From positions 1-9,107 of the forward strand of contig CAIXHI010000419.1 of the NCBI GenBank assembly GCA_903919215.1: a stretch of DNA of 9,107 bases. The letters are read 5' to 3'. The position numbers were made by a program, and so were the translations under genes. How positions within the stretch are numbered: the first letter of the stretch is position 1; every line of letters starts with the position of its first letter. Below are positions 1 to 6,221 of the stretch, piece after piece. A model generated the notes under the pieces. The model worked only from the letters and a program-made list of their open reading frames with translations. It made no database searches and had not been told where the DNA came from. The DNA comes from an uncultured Acidimicrobiaceae bacterium (GTDB lineage: Bacteria > Actinomycetota > Acidimicrobiia > Acidimicrobiales > Ilumatobacteraceae).

Positions 1-29
1 CGGTCGCGGCGAGCGGCGGTGGGTACTGG

Positions 30-1058
30 TCAGCCGCGCATCGCCTCGACAAGACGACGACGCCATTCCACATTGCACTTGTCAGCTTGCACGCTCACCA
101 ACGTGGTCTGGTCGAGCGGCAACACCCCGTCGAACAGTTCCAGCATCTGCTTGTCCTCGGCGCCGATCGCGTGATCGAAGCGCACGATCTCCTCAGCCGA
201 CACCGAGAAGTCGTCGTTGCGCCAGATCACGAACGAGAAGTAGGACGTCACATCGTCGATCGGTGTGGACAGCAACAACAGAATGTGCTCGAGCCCGCTC
301 TGGTAGCGGATCGTGCTGCGGCACGCCAACGGCAGCTGGAAGCCAGACGTCATCGAGCGTTCCACCACGGCCGCTGTCTCACCACTGGCCTGTGAGCCAC
401 CGGCGGTGTCGTTGTTGGCCTTCACGTCGTAGGCGTAACCGAACCAGTCGTTGTCCAGCGGCTGCAGCTCCACGCTCGGCGCTCTCGTGTCCTGCCCCTT
501 GCCGAACGTGCCGGTGTGCACGAACGGGAAGTGAGTGATATCGAGAAAGTTGTCGACCATACGGGTCGCCGACGTATGCCACAGTTCAGTCGGATTGGTG
601 ATGCGCCGGAACGAAGGATCAGCATCGTGCGGGATCACCGGAATCCCCTGGCGCGGAGTGCCGAGCGACACCCACACCAAGCCGTACCGCTCCTCACAGA
701 GCAGCGTGGAGAGGTGCGCACGTGGCGGCGGCGGCACGTGGTCGCCCGACGACGGCACGTTGACACAGCGTCCGCCGCTCCCGAACTTCCACCCGTGGTA
801 TGGGCACACCAGACAACCGTCCTCCATGGACCCTTTCGAGAGCGGCGCCTCGCGGTGCGGGCACCGGTCTGGAGCAGCGGTCGCTACGCCGTCGACCCGA
901 TAGAGGACGATCTTCGTGCCGAGCAGCATGGCTGCGTGGGGGCGATCGAGGCTTAACTCGATCGAGCGGGCCACCGGATACCACGCATCACGAAATGCTG
1001 GGTTTCCGCACAGCACCGCAGTGACTGGCGAGGTCGGGAGGGTGGTGGAGTTGGTCAT
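30..1058 (-). CDS. Rieske [2Fe-2S] non-heme iron oxygenase, alpha-only type
   Basis: This 342-residue protein is a Rieske oxygenase. Such enzymes use O2 and electrons from a separate reductase to hydroxylate, or to remove O- or N-methyl groups from, aromatic or heterocyclic substrates in the cytoplasm. The Rieske cluster ligands are visible as C66-P-H68 and C85-P-Y-H88. The catalytic domain carries N170, D173, H176 and H181 in NFLDITHFPFVH, matching the bridging Asp and the mononuclear iron histidines. The length fits the short VanA/DdmC/NdmA-like demethylase group rather than the longer ring-dihydroxylating subunits. The ATG at 1058 is chosen because AAAGG lies about 7 bases upstream; a TTG at 1076 would add six residues without better support. 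It diverges from amidohydrolase AH1 with a 17-bp gap. No reductase or ferredoxin gene is in the window. Family confidence is high; the substrate is unknown. Confidence 0.93.
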   Translation of the reverse strand: MTNSTTLPTSPVTAVLCGNPAFRDAWYPVARSIELSLDRPHAAMLLGTKIVLYRVDGVATAAPDRCPHREAPLSKGSMEDGCLVCPYHGWKFGSGGRCVNVPSSGDHVPPPPRAHLSTLLCEERYGLVWVSLGTPRQGIPVIPHDADPSFRRITNPTELWHTSATRMVDNFLDITHFPFVHTGTFGKGQDTRAPSVELQPLDNDWFGYAYDVKANNDTAGGSQASGETAAVVERSMTSGFQLPLACRSTIRYQSGLEHILLLLSTPIDDVTSYFSFVIWRNDDFSVSAEEIVRFDHAIGAEDKQMLELFDGVLPLDQTTLVSVQADKCNVEWRRRLVEAMRG

Positions 1059-1065
1059 GTGGCAA

Positions 1066-1079
1066 CCTTTGCGCAATGG
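1066..1079. promoter_or_regulatory. 14-bp near-perfect dyad between divergent Rieske and AH1 starts
   Basis: CCTTTGCGCAATGG is a palindrome in 12 of 14 positions, with the core TTGCGCAA at 1069-1076 perfect. It covers the Shine-Dalgarno region of the Rieske gene on one strand and the AH1 start codon on the other. It could be an operator controlling both divergent genes or a chance dyad at the ribosome binding site. There is no experimental or family evidence for a specific regulator. Confidence 0.3.
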
Positions 1080-2422
1080 ACGACGTTGGAGTGATTCTGG
1101 TTCGCGGGAGCGATGTGGTGACGATGGATTCGCACGACACCGTGGTGAGCGACGGAGCGGTTCGTGTGGAAGGTTCGCTGATCACCGGAGTCGGGACGTG
1201 GGCTGATCTGCGGGCGCTGCACCCGGACGCAACCGTGATCGGCAACGCCGATGCCATCGTGACACCCGGCTACATCAACGCGCACCAACACATGACCGGC
1301 GACCGGTTGGTCCACTCGTGTATCCCCGATGCGATCGACTCGCAGGAAGCGATCTTCGGTTGGGCTGTCCCGGTGCACAGCGCGCACACCCCGGACGACG
1401 ATGAGTTGTCGGCGACACTGGCTGCGGTGGAGGCCCTCACCAACGGCATCACGTGCACCGTTGAAGCCGGCACGGTCGCCAACCCTGATCGCGTCGCCAT
1501 GGGCATGCTGCATGCGGGTATCCGCGGCACCGTCGGCCGGTGGGGCTGGGACGTCGAGGGCGTGCCGTTCGGCGCTCCCACCGACGAGGTGCTCGCGCTG
1601 CAAGCGGAGATGCTCGACCGTCACCCCACAGGAGGTTTGGTCGAGGCCTGGGTGACCCTCGTGGGTCACGATCTGATGAGCGACGACTTGCTGGTCGGTG
1701 CCAGTGAGTTGGCACGAAACCGACAGACCGGCCTCACGTTCCACATCTCGCCGCACCGTGGAGATGCCGGGCTGTACCTGGAGCGAACAGGCCGGCGGCC
1801 AGTCGTGCACTTCCACGATCTGGGAGCGCTCGGTCCACACGTGCTGCTGGCGCACGCCGTACACCTCGACGAGCAGGAAGTCGAGTGCGTGCTGGAAACA
1901 AACACCGCCGTCGCCAGTTGCCCGTGGGCCTACCTGCGGCTGGCACAGGGTTTCACTGCCGGCTGCCATCCGACGTTGTTCCACCGCGAAGCGCGCCTGG
2001 CACTCGGCTGCGACGCCGAGAACGCCGGAGACGCCGTCGACATTCTGCGCGCCGCCTCGCTGTTCGTCGGCCTTGCCCGCGACATGAGCATGGATGCGTT
2101 CTCGATGACGGCTCACGACGGCCTTGCCCTCGCGACCCGTCGCGGCGCAGAAGCCATCGGCAAGGGCAACCTCATCGGCTCGCTGGAGATCGGCAAACAA
2201 GCCGACCTGGTGGTGCACGACACGAGTGGCCCTCAGTTCCTGCCCCGCAGCACTGACGCGGTCCGCCAGTTGGTGTGGGCGTCCGACGGACGGTCGGTAC
2301 GAGACGTCATCGTGGCAGGCCGGCACGTGGTTCGCGATGGTCAGTGCATCAGCGTGGATGTGAACAGTGTGCGCGCCGAGGCGCTCGACCGGCGCGACCA
2401 CCTGTTGCGTGCGCGAGGCTGA
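1076..2422 (+). CDS. Amidohydrolase-superfamily metal-dependent hydrolase AH1 (AtzA/TrzN/SAH-deaminase-like)
   Basis: This 448-residue protein belongs to the amidohydrolase superfamily group that includes SAH/MTA deaminase, 8-oxoguanine deaminase and triazine hydrolases. These hydrolyse C-N or similar bonds on heterocycles with one bound metal. Expected ligands are present: H70-Q-H72 at the end of strand 1, H223, H260 in LLAHAVHLDE, and D313 in LALGCDAEN. The subfamily HxxE motif is changed to H223-I-S-P226, so the Glu that normally contacts and protonates the substrate is missing. The usual VAHCP loop reads VASCP. N- and C-terminal beta-sandwich segments flank the barrel. It is a paralogue of the gene at 4809-6209. 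No clear Shine-Dalgarno precedes the ATG at 1076, so the transcript may be leaderless; a GTG at codon 6 is an alternative start. Family is secure; the reaction is not. Confidence 0.9.
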   Translation: MDDVGVILVRGSDVVTMDSHDTVVSDGAVRVEGSLITGVGTWADLRALHPDATVIGNADAIVTPGYINAHQHMTGDRLVHSCIPDAIDSQEAIFGWAVPVHSAHTPDDDELSATLAAVEALTNGITCTVEAGTVANPDRVAMGMLHAGIRGTVGRWGWDVEGVPFGAPTDEVLALQAEMLDRHPTGGLVEAWVTLVGHDLMSDDLLVGASELARNRQTGLTFHISPHRGDAGLYLERTGRRPVVHFHDLGALGPHVLLAHAVHLDEQEVECVLETNTAVASCPWAYLRLAQGFTAGCHPTLFHREARLALGCDAENAGDAVDILRAASLFVGLARDMSMDAFSMTAHDGLALATRRGAEAIGKGNLIGSLEIGKQADLVVHDTSGPQFLPRSTDAVRQLVWASDGRSVRDVIVAGRHVVRDGQCISVDVNSVRAEALDRRDHLLRARG

Positions 2423-2472
2423 GTTCGCAGTACACGCCGACCGCATGGCGGAACTGTAACCCATTCGGTCCA

Positions 2473-2485
2473 ATGGTCAGACCAT
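2473..2485. promoter_or_regulatory. FadR/GntR-type operator palindrome
   Basis: ATGGTCAGACCAT is a perfect inverted repeat with 6-bp arms around one central base. Its core TGGTCNGACCA equals the core recognised by the FadR branch of GntR regulators, as in E. coli FadR sites. It lies 26 bp before the start of the VOC1 gene, where the -35 element would be for a -10 box at 2500-2505, a position expected for a repressor. No GntR gene is in the window, so the regulator must be encoded elsewhere or outside. Confidence 0.55.
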
Positions 2486-2499
2486 CAGTCCAAGTTTGC

Positions 2500-2505
2500 T
2501 AAGGT
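2500..2505 (+). promoter_or_regulatory. Possible -10 box (TAAGGT) for the VOC1 operon
   Basis: TAAGGT fits the actinobacterial TANNNT -10 consensus and ends 6 bases before the ATG at 2512, the spacing seen in leaderless transcripts. The same bases contain AAGG, which could instead be a Shine-Dalgarno 7 bases before the ATG. The -35 region at about 2477-2482 is weak and overlaps the palindrome. Both readings remain open. Confidence 0.35.
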
Positions 2506-2511
2506 TGCAAC

Positions 2512-3000
2512 ATGAGTCAGAACACATTGATCTTCGTCGACCTTCCGTCGGATGACGTGGAGGCGTGCGCCAACTTCTACCAAGAAGTCATGGGCTGGAT
2601 GGTCGAAGGCCGTCCCACCGGCGTCTTCCACCGCGGGGTCCCCGGCGGCTTCTTCCCGCTCGATGACGGCACCGACTCCCCCGTCGGCAACCTGCACCTC
2701 GGGTTCAGTGACGCTGGCAACGTGCGCCCGCACCCCGACCCGGCCGGTGTCGATCCCCGCCACATGTCCCCCGGCGGACGAGCCATGCGCCTGTGGGTGC
2801 TCGTCGGCGACCACGACAACGAGGACGACATCCTCGCCCGCGCCGAACAGCACGGGGCCACGATCCTGTGGCGCCACCACTACTGGAAAGAGTTCAACGG
2901 CTTCAGTGGTGCCTTCGAAGACCCGTGGGGTAACCACATCATCATGTGGACCAAGGGTGGAGACAACCCGGAAATCAAGGAGGGTTATACCCATGAGTGA
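2512..3000 (+). CDS. VOC-superfamily (glyoxalase/bleomycin-resistance fold) protein 1
   Basis: The 162-residue protein has two beta-alpha-beta-beta-beta units of the vicinal oxygen chelate fold. Unit one starts with FVDLPSDDVEACANFYQEVMGW (residues 8-29), and unit two ends with FEDPWGN (135-141). The positions that usually hold metal ligands look unoccupied: V8/D9 stands where VOC enzymes often have His, and the final strand reads IIMW without the usual Glu. It resembles the metal-free Cfp30B-like VOC proteins, which often act as binding proteins or partners, more than glyoxalase I. It is the first gene of the plus-strand operon, just after the palindrome at 2473-2485, and overlaps VOC2 by 8 bp. 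The fold is secure; no activity can be assigned. Confidence 0.87.
   Translation: MSQNTLIFVDLPSDDVEACANFYQEVMGWMVEGRPTGVFHRGVPGGFFPLDDGTDSPVGNLHLGFSDAGNVRPHPDPAGVDPRHMSPGGRAMRLWVLVGDHDNEDDILARAEQHGATILWRHHYWKEFNGFSGAFEDPWGNHIIMWTKGGDNPEIKEGYTHE
2977..2984 (+). promoter_or_regulatory. Strong Shine-Dalgarno fixing the VOC2 start
   Basis: AAGGAGGG lies 8 bases before the ATG at 2993. It is the best ribosome binding site in the window and sits inside the end of the VOC1 gene. It supports a VOC2 start at 2993 and rules out the longer open frame that begins upstream inside VOC1. Confidence 0.8.
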
Positions 3001-3460
3001 CTCACGACCCGAGCGCGTGCGCCCAGCATCGGTGCGCTGGACGCACATCGCCCTGCCGGCGTCCGATATCGACAAGACCATCGCCTGGTACGAAGCGTTC
3101 ACCCCGCTGCGTCTGCTCGACCGCCGCGAGGACGCCGACGGTTACGGCGCCTGGCTCGGGCACCCCGACAACGGCGACAAGCCGTTCATCCTGGTGCTCG
3201 TCAGCTTCTTCCGCGACCAGAACAAGGGCCCGATGCCGATCATGGCTCCCTTCGCCCACATCGGTATCGAGATGCCGACGAAGGAAGAGGTCGATGCCGT
3301 CGCCGAACTCGGCAGAGCGCAAGGCTGCCTGGTCTGGGAACCGCAGTGGATGCCCGACCCCATCGGCTACATCTGCGCTTGCACCGACCCTGACGGCAAC
3401 ATGATCGAGTTCTCGTACGACCAGGGTGTCTACGAGAAGGCCCAAGAGGTCTGGGGCTGA
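2993..3460 (+). CDS. VOC-superfamily protein 2, with likely metal ligands
   Basis: The 155-residue protein has the vicinal oxygen chelate fold. Members isomerise, cleave or deoxygenate substrates through a metal that chelates vicinal oxygens. Candidate ligands are H18 in WTHIALPASD, H89 in FAHIGIEMP and E139 in DPDGNMIEFSY, a His-His-Glu set as found in glyoxalase I-like and extradiol dioxygenase-like members. The first helix, DIDKTIAWYEAFTPL, is typical. It overlaps the end of VOC1 by 8 bp (ATGAGTGA) and its own stop overlaps the putative CTG start of the next gene, so the genes are probably translationally coupled. It is more likely than VOC1 to be catalytic. The substrate is unknown; lyase, isomerase and dioxygenase roles are all possible. 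Confidence 0.88.
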   Translation: MSDSRPERVRPASVRWTHIALPASDIDKTIAWYEAFTPLRLLDRREDADGYGAWLGHPDNGDKPFILVLVSFFRDQNKGPMPIMAPFAHIGIEMPTKEEVDAVAELGRAQGCLVWEPQWMPDPIGYICACTDPDGNMIEFSYDQGVYEKAQEVWG

Positions 3461-3834
3461 GCGCCGCCGACATCTGCCGCTCGTACCTCGACTCATTCGC
3501 GAGCGGCAACCCCGAACTGGTGACCGCACATGTCACCGATGATTTCGTCAACGAGCACACTGCAGCCCTGGGTTCAGGTTGCGAAGGAAAGGCCGAGTAC
3601 GCGAGCCGCGTGCCGAACTTCCTCGCATCGATGCCCGGGCTGCGGTATGAAGTCGAGGACGTCATCGCCGACGGCGACCGCGTCGCCGCCGCCTACACGC
3701 TGCACACTCACGTCAACGGCCACGATGTGGCCGTTCGCGGGGTGATGCGTTTCGTCGTTCGTGGCGATCTGATCGCTCGGCGAACGGACTACTGGGACAG
3801 CCTCGTCTTCCAGCGGCAGGCCGGCTTGGCATGA
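3457..3834 (+). CDS. SnoaL/NTF2-like small protein, probable CTG start
   Basis: This is a small cone-shaped alpha-beta barrel protein of the SnoaL/NTF2-like superfamily; members act as cyclases, isomerases, hydratases or binding proteins. Typical features are an opening helix (ICRSYLDSFASGN), then VTAHVTDDFVNEHTA, a strand with VEDVIADGDRVAAAYTLHTHVNG, and a closing RRTDYWDSLVF strand. The first canonical start codon in frame is GTG at 3520, but using it would remove the opening helix. The frame is open upstream to a stop at 3391-3393 with no ATG, GTG or TTG. CTG at 3457 gives 125 residues, overlaps the VOC2 stop as CTGA and has AAGAGG 7 bases upstream. The downstream gene also overlaps by 4 bp (ATGA at 3831). 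Family is moderately secure; the start is an inference. Confidence 0.72.
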   Translation: MSAADICRSYLDSFASGNPELVTAHVTDDFVNEHTAALGSGCEGKAEYASRVPNFLASMPGLRYEVEDVIADGDRVAAAYTLHTHVNGHDVAVRGVMRFVVRGDLIARRTDYWDSLVFQRQAGLA

Positions 3835-4787
3835 CCTCGGTCTCCGGCCCGCTCGCGCTGGGGACCATGATGTTCGGGTCGTGGGGGAACACCGACGAAA
3901 CCGAATGCCACAAAATGGTGCACCGCGCGCTCGATGCTGGCATCACACTGTTCGACACCGCCGATGTGTACGACGCCGGCACCTCGGAACGCATCCTCGG
4001 CGAAGCGTTGCGCGGTCGTCGCGAGCGAGTGGTCATTGCCACCAAGGTGGGTTCGCCCATCGCTGGAGACGCCCTGCGCAGCGGACTCAGCCGCCACTGG
4101 ATTACCACGGCGTGCGACGACAGCCTGCGGCGTCTCGGGGTCGAGCACATCGACCTGTACCAGATGCATCGGCCAGATCCGTCGACACCGCTCGAGGAAA
4201 CCCTGGCGGTCTTTGACGAGCTGATCCGTTGCGGGAAGGTGGGTGCCATCGGCACCTCAACGTTCTCGGCGGCCCAACTCGATGAGGTGCACGCCATCTG
4301 CACGTCCAACGGGTGGGTCGCCCCGATCACCGAGCAGCCGCCGTACTCGATCCTCGCTCGCGGTGTCGAGCACACGGTGTTCCCAGCGCTGAAGCGCCAC
4401 GGCATGGGGGCACTGGTCTGGGCACCGTTGAACGGCGGATGGCTCACCGGGAAATACCAGTCGGAGGCAACCGATGCCAACGACCGGGCCCACCGCCAAC
4501 CGGACCATTTCGATCACCGCAACGACACCATACGCGCCGAGAAGCGCGGGATCGTCGATCGCCTGTCCGTGATTGCCGCCGATCACGGGATGACGCTGAC
4601 CACGCTGGCGCTCGCGTTCGTGCTGGACGACCCAACCGTCGTCGCCGCCCTGATCGGACCACGCACGCTGCCTCAGTTGGAGCAACTGCTCACCTTCGAG
4701 ACGCTGAGCCTGCCCGGTGGAGCGCGTGAGGCGATCGACGCCATCGTCGGGCCCGGCCACATGGTGAACCCCGCCGACGCCGGTTGA
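3831..4787 (+). CDS. Aldo/keto reductase
   Basis: The 318-residue protein is an NADPH-type aldo/keto reductase with a TIM barrel. The catalytic tetrad is visible as D42, Y47, K72 and H113 (in DLYQMHRPD). Other family marks are GTMMFG near the N-terminus, VGAIGTSTFSAAQL (residues 137-150), WAPLNGGWLTGKY (197-209) and the C-terminal cofactor-binding stretch LIGPRTLPQLEQLL (274-287). It would reduce a carbonyl or oxidise an alcohol on a pathway intermediate. Its ATG overlaps the preceding stop as ATGA, so it is translated in the same operon as the two VOC proteins and the SnoaL-like protein. It is the last gene before the hairpin at 4772-4800. Family is very secure; substrate unknown. Confidence 0.94.
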   Translation: MTSVSGPLALGTMMFGSWGNTDETECHKMVHRALDAGITLFDTADVYDAGTSERILGEALRGRRERVVIATKVGSPIAGDALRSGLSRHWITTACDDSLRRLGVEHIDLYQMHRPDPSTPLEETLAVFDELIRCGKVGAIGTSTFSAAQLDEVHAICTSNGWVAPITEQPPYSILARGVEHTVFPALKRHGMGALVWAPLNGGWLTGKYQSEATDANDRAHRQPDHFDHRNDTIRAEKRGIVDRLSVIAADHGMTLTTLALAFVLDDPTVVAALIGPRTLPQLEQLLTFETLSLPGGAREAIDAIVGPGHMVNPADAG

Positions 4788-4800
4788 GTCGGCGTCGGCG
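4772..4800. terminator. Bidirectional hairpin between convergent genes
   Basis: CGCCGACGCCG (4772-4782) and CGGCGTCGGCG (4790-4800) are perfect 11-bp inverted repeats around a 7-base loop that holds the aldo/keto reductase stop codon. The very stable GC stem stands between two converging genes with only 21 bp between stops. No T-tract follows on either strand, so it would be a U-less hairpin terminator of the kind proposed for actinobacteria, or an mRNA-end stabiliser. Confidence 0.6.
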
Positions 4801-4808
4801 AGCAACAC

Positions 4809-6209
4809 TCACCAGATCGGGAACTTGGCCTTGTCCGGCAGTCCGCTGCGGGCAGTGATCGCTTCACCCATGCGCTGAGAGTCGGCCCACAGACGCTCCT
4901 CGTCGATGGTCGTGCAGTGGCCATCCTCCACCACCACTTTGCCGTCGACCAGCACAGTGTGGACTCCCCGACCATCCGCGCTCCAGACCAACTGGTTCAT
5001 CACGTTGAGCAAGGGGCGCCATTCGGGACGATCCGTGTCGTGCAGAACAATGTCAGCCTTGAGGCCGGGAACCAGTGCCCCGACCTCATCCTGCATCAAC
5101 ATCGTGCGCGCCCCGCCGAGTGTGGCCATTTCGTACGCCTTCTCCGCTGGGAACATCTGCGGATCCGTACGTGCGTCCTTGAACAACCCTGCGACCAGAT
5201 ACGTGGCGCGCATCAGGTCGCTGTAGTTCGATGCGTTGTTGCCGTCCGTGCCGATCGAGACGTTGACACCGCGCTGCACCATCTCCGGGAACTTGCCCAC
5301 CTGGGTGATGCCGTAGCTGACCTTCAACGCCGTCGTCGGGCAGTGGGCGACGCTGGTGCCGGTGTCGGCGAGCAACTGCAACTCGGTGTCATCGATGCGC
5401 ACCGCGTGCGTCACCGCGACGTTCTTGTCCAGCACGCCGATCTCGGCGAGATGCACGAACGGGCGCTGACCGAACTCGGCGATGAAGCTCTCGGGATCGA
5501 GCATCGCCGGCGACATGTGGAAGCTCAGACCTACTCCCCGTTCATCCGCGAGGGCCTTCGCCGCCCGCCACAACGGATCGCTGCAGGTGTTGTGACCCAC
5601 GAGGATGCTCCACGCCGCGATCCGCCCATCGGCATGTGATGCATGCTCGTCGAGTTGCCGTTCGAGGTGAGCGATCGCCTGATCGGTGCTCTGGCGATAC
5701 ACCGACGGTTCGGGCGGCAGGTCCCACACCCAGCGACCAACTCGTCCACGGATACCCACCTCGACGAGACCGTCGATGACTTCATCGAGGAAACGGATGG
5801 TTCCCGCCTCGAGGAATGTGGTGGTGCCTGAACGCAGCATCTCGACAGCGGCGAGTTGCCCAGACGTACGTTCCTCATCAGCGCGGAACACGGAGTACAG
5901 CGGAGTCAGCCACTCGAACACGTTCTCGATGAACGGGGTGTCGTCGGGGACGTACCCGCGAGTCAGTGGCTCACCCGTGATGTGGATGTGGGTGTTGACC
6001 ATGCCTGGCGTCACCACGAAGCGATCGCCGCCGATGGTTCTGCGAGGGGCATACCGGGCGCGCAAGTCGGCTGCCTTCCCCACGTCCAGGATGGTGTTGC
6101 CATCTACGGCAACGGCACCGTTGCGGATGATGTCGCGGGTCTCGTTCATCGTGACCACCTGACAACCCTCGATCAACAGGTCGATGGCGCGCGGAGCAAG
6201 GGCGTTCAT
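4809..6209 (-). CDS. Amidohydrolase-superfamily metal-dependent hydrolase AH2, paralogue of AH1
   Basis: The 466-residue protein belongs to the same amidohydrolase group as AH1. The two share the blocks EAGT, GIRGxVGRWxWD, FHxSP and the C-terminal QLVWxxDGR. Metal-site residues are H74-I-H76, H231, H268 in VTHAVRIDD and D322 in SIGTDGNNASN; the VAHCP loop is intact, so AH2 is closer to the classic pattern than AH1. As in AH1, the HxxE motif is altered to H231-M-S-P234. The start is ATG 6209, since AAGGAG lies 6 bases upstream; an ATG at 6224 that overlaps the methyltransferase stop has no ribosome site. It is the last gene of the minus-strand group, 11 bases after the methyltransferase. Hydrolysis of a nitrogen-bearing ring or side chain is likely; substrate unknown. 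Confidence 0.92.
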   Translation of the reverse strand: MNALAPRAIDLLIEGCQVVTMNETRDIIRNGAVAVDGNTILDVGKAADLRARYAPRRTIGGDRFVVTPGMVNTHIHITGEPLTRGYVPDDTPFIENVFEWLTPLYSVFRADEERTSGQLAAVEMLRSGTTTFLEAGTIRFLDEVIDGLVEVGIRGRVGRWVWDLPPEPSVYRQSTDQAIAHLERQLDEHASHADGRIAAWSILVGHNTCSDPLWRAAKALADERGVGLSFHMSPAMLDPESFIAEFGQRPFVHLAEIGVLDKNVAVTHAVRIDDTELQLLADTGTSVAHCPTTALKVSYGITQVGKFPEMVQRGVNVSIGTDGNNASNYSDLMRATYLVAGLFKDARTDPQMFPAEKAYEMATLGGARTMLMQDEVGALVPGLKADIVLHDTDRPEWRPLLNVMNQLVWSADGRGVHTVLVDGKVVVEDGHCTTIDEERLWADSQRMGEAITARSGLPDKAKFPIW

Positions 6210-6215
6210 GTGCGT

Positions 6216-6221
6216 CTCCTT
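6216..6221 (-). promoter_or_regulatory. Shine-Dalgarno fixing the AH2 start
   Basis: AAGGAG on the minus strand overlaps the last base of the methyltransferase stop and lies 6 bases before the ATG at 6209. It favours this start over the upstream ATG at 6224 and indicates coupled translation of the two genes. Confidence 0.75.

Noticed and set aside
1..29. Possible gene end to the left of the Rieske stop
   Set aside because: Only 29 bases remain; no hairpin or coding signal can be supported.
30..1058. Assignment of the Rieske protein as a caffeine N-demethylase (NdmA/NdmB)
   Set aside because: Length and iron sites fit, but many O- and N-demethylases share them; no substrate-specific residues can be judged by eye.
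1076..2422. Assignment of AH1 as atrazine chlorohydrolase or 8-oxoguanine deaminase
   Set aside because: Only superfamily features are shared, and the HxxE Glu needed in those enzymes is absent.
1055..2473. Long 472-residue open frame on the minus strand opposite AH1
   Set aside because: It is antisense to a well-supported amidohydrolase, has no recognisable domain and shows His/Arg/Val-rich composition typical of high-GC shadow frames.
2552..2992. N-terminal extension of VOC2 through VOC1
   Set aside because: Low-complexity Thr/Ser/Pro-rich translation that shadows VOC1; the strong ribosome site at 2977-2984 fixes the start at 2993.
4917..5639. Plus-strand 240-residue open frame opposite AH2
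   Set aside because: Shadow of AH2 with biased composition and no family features.
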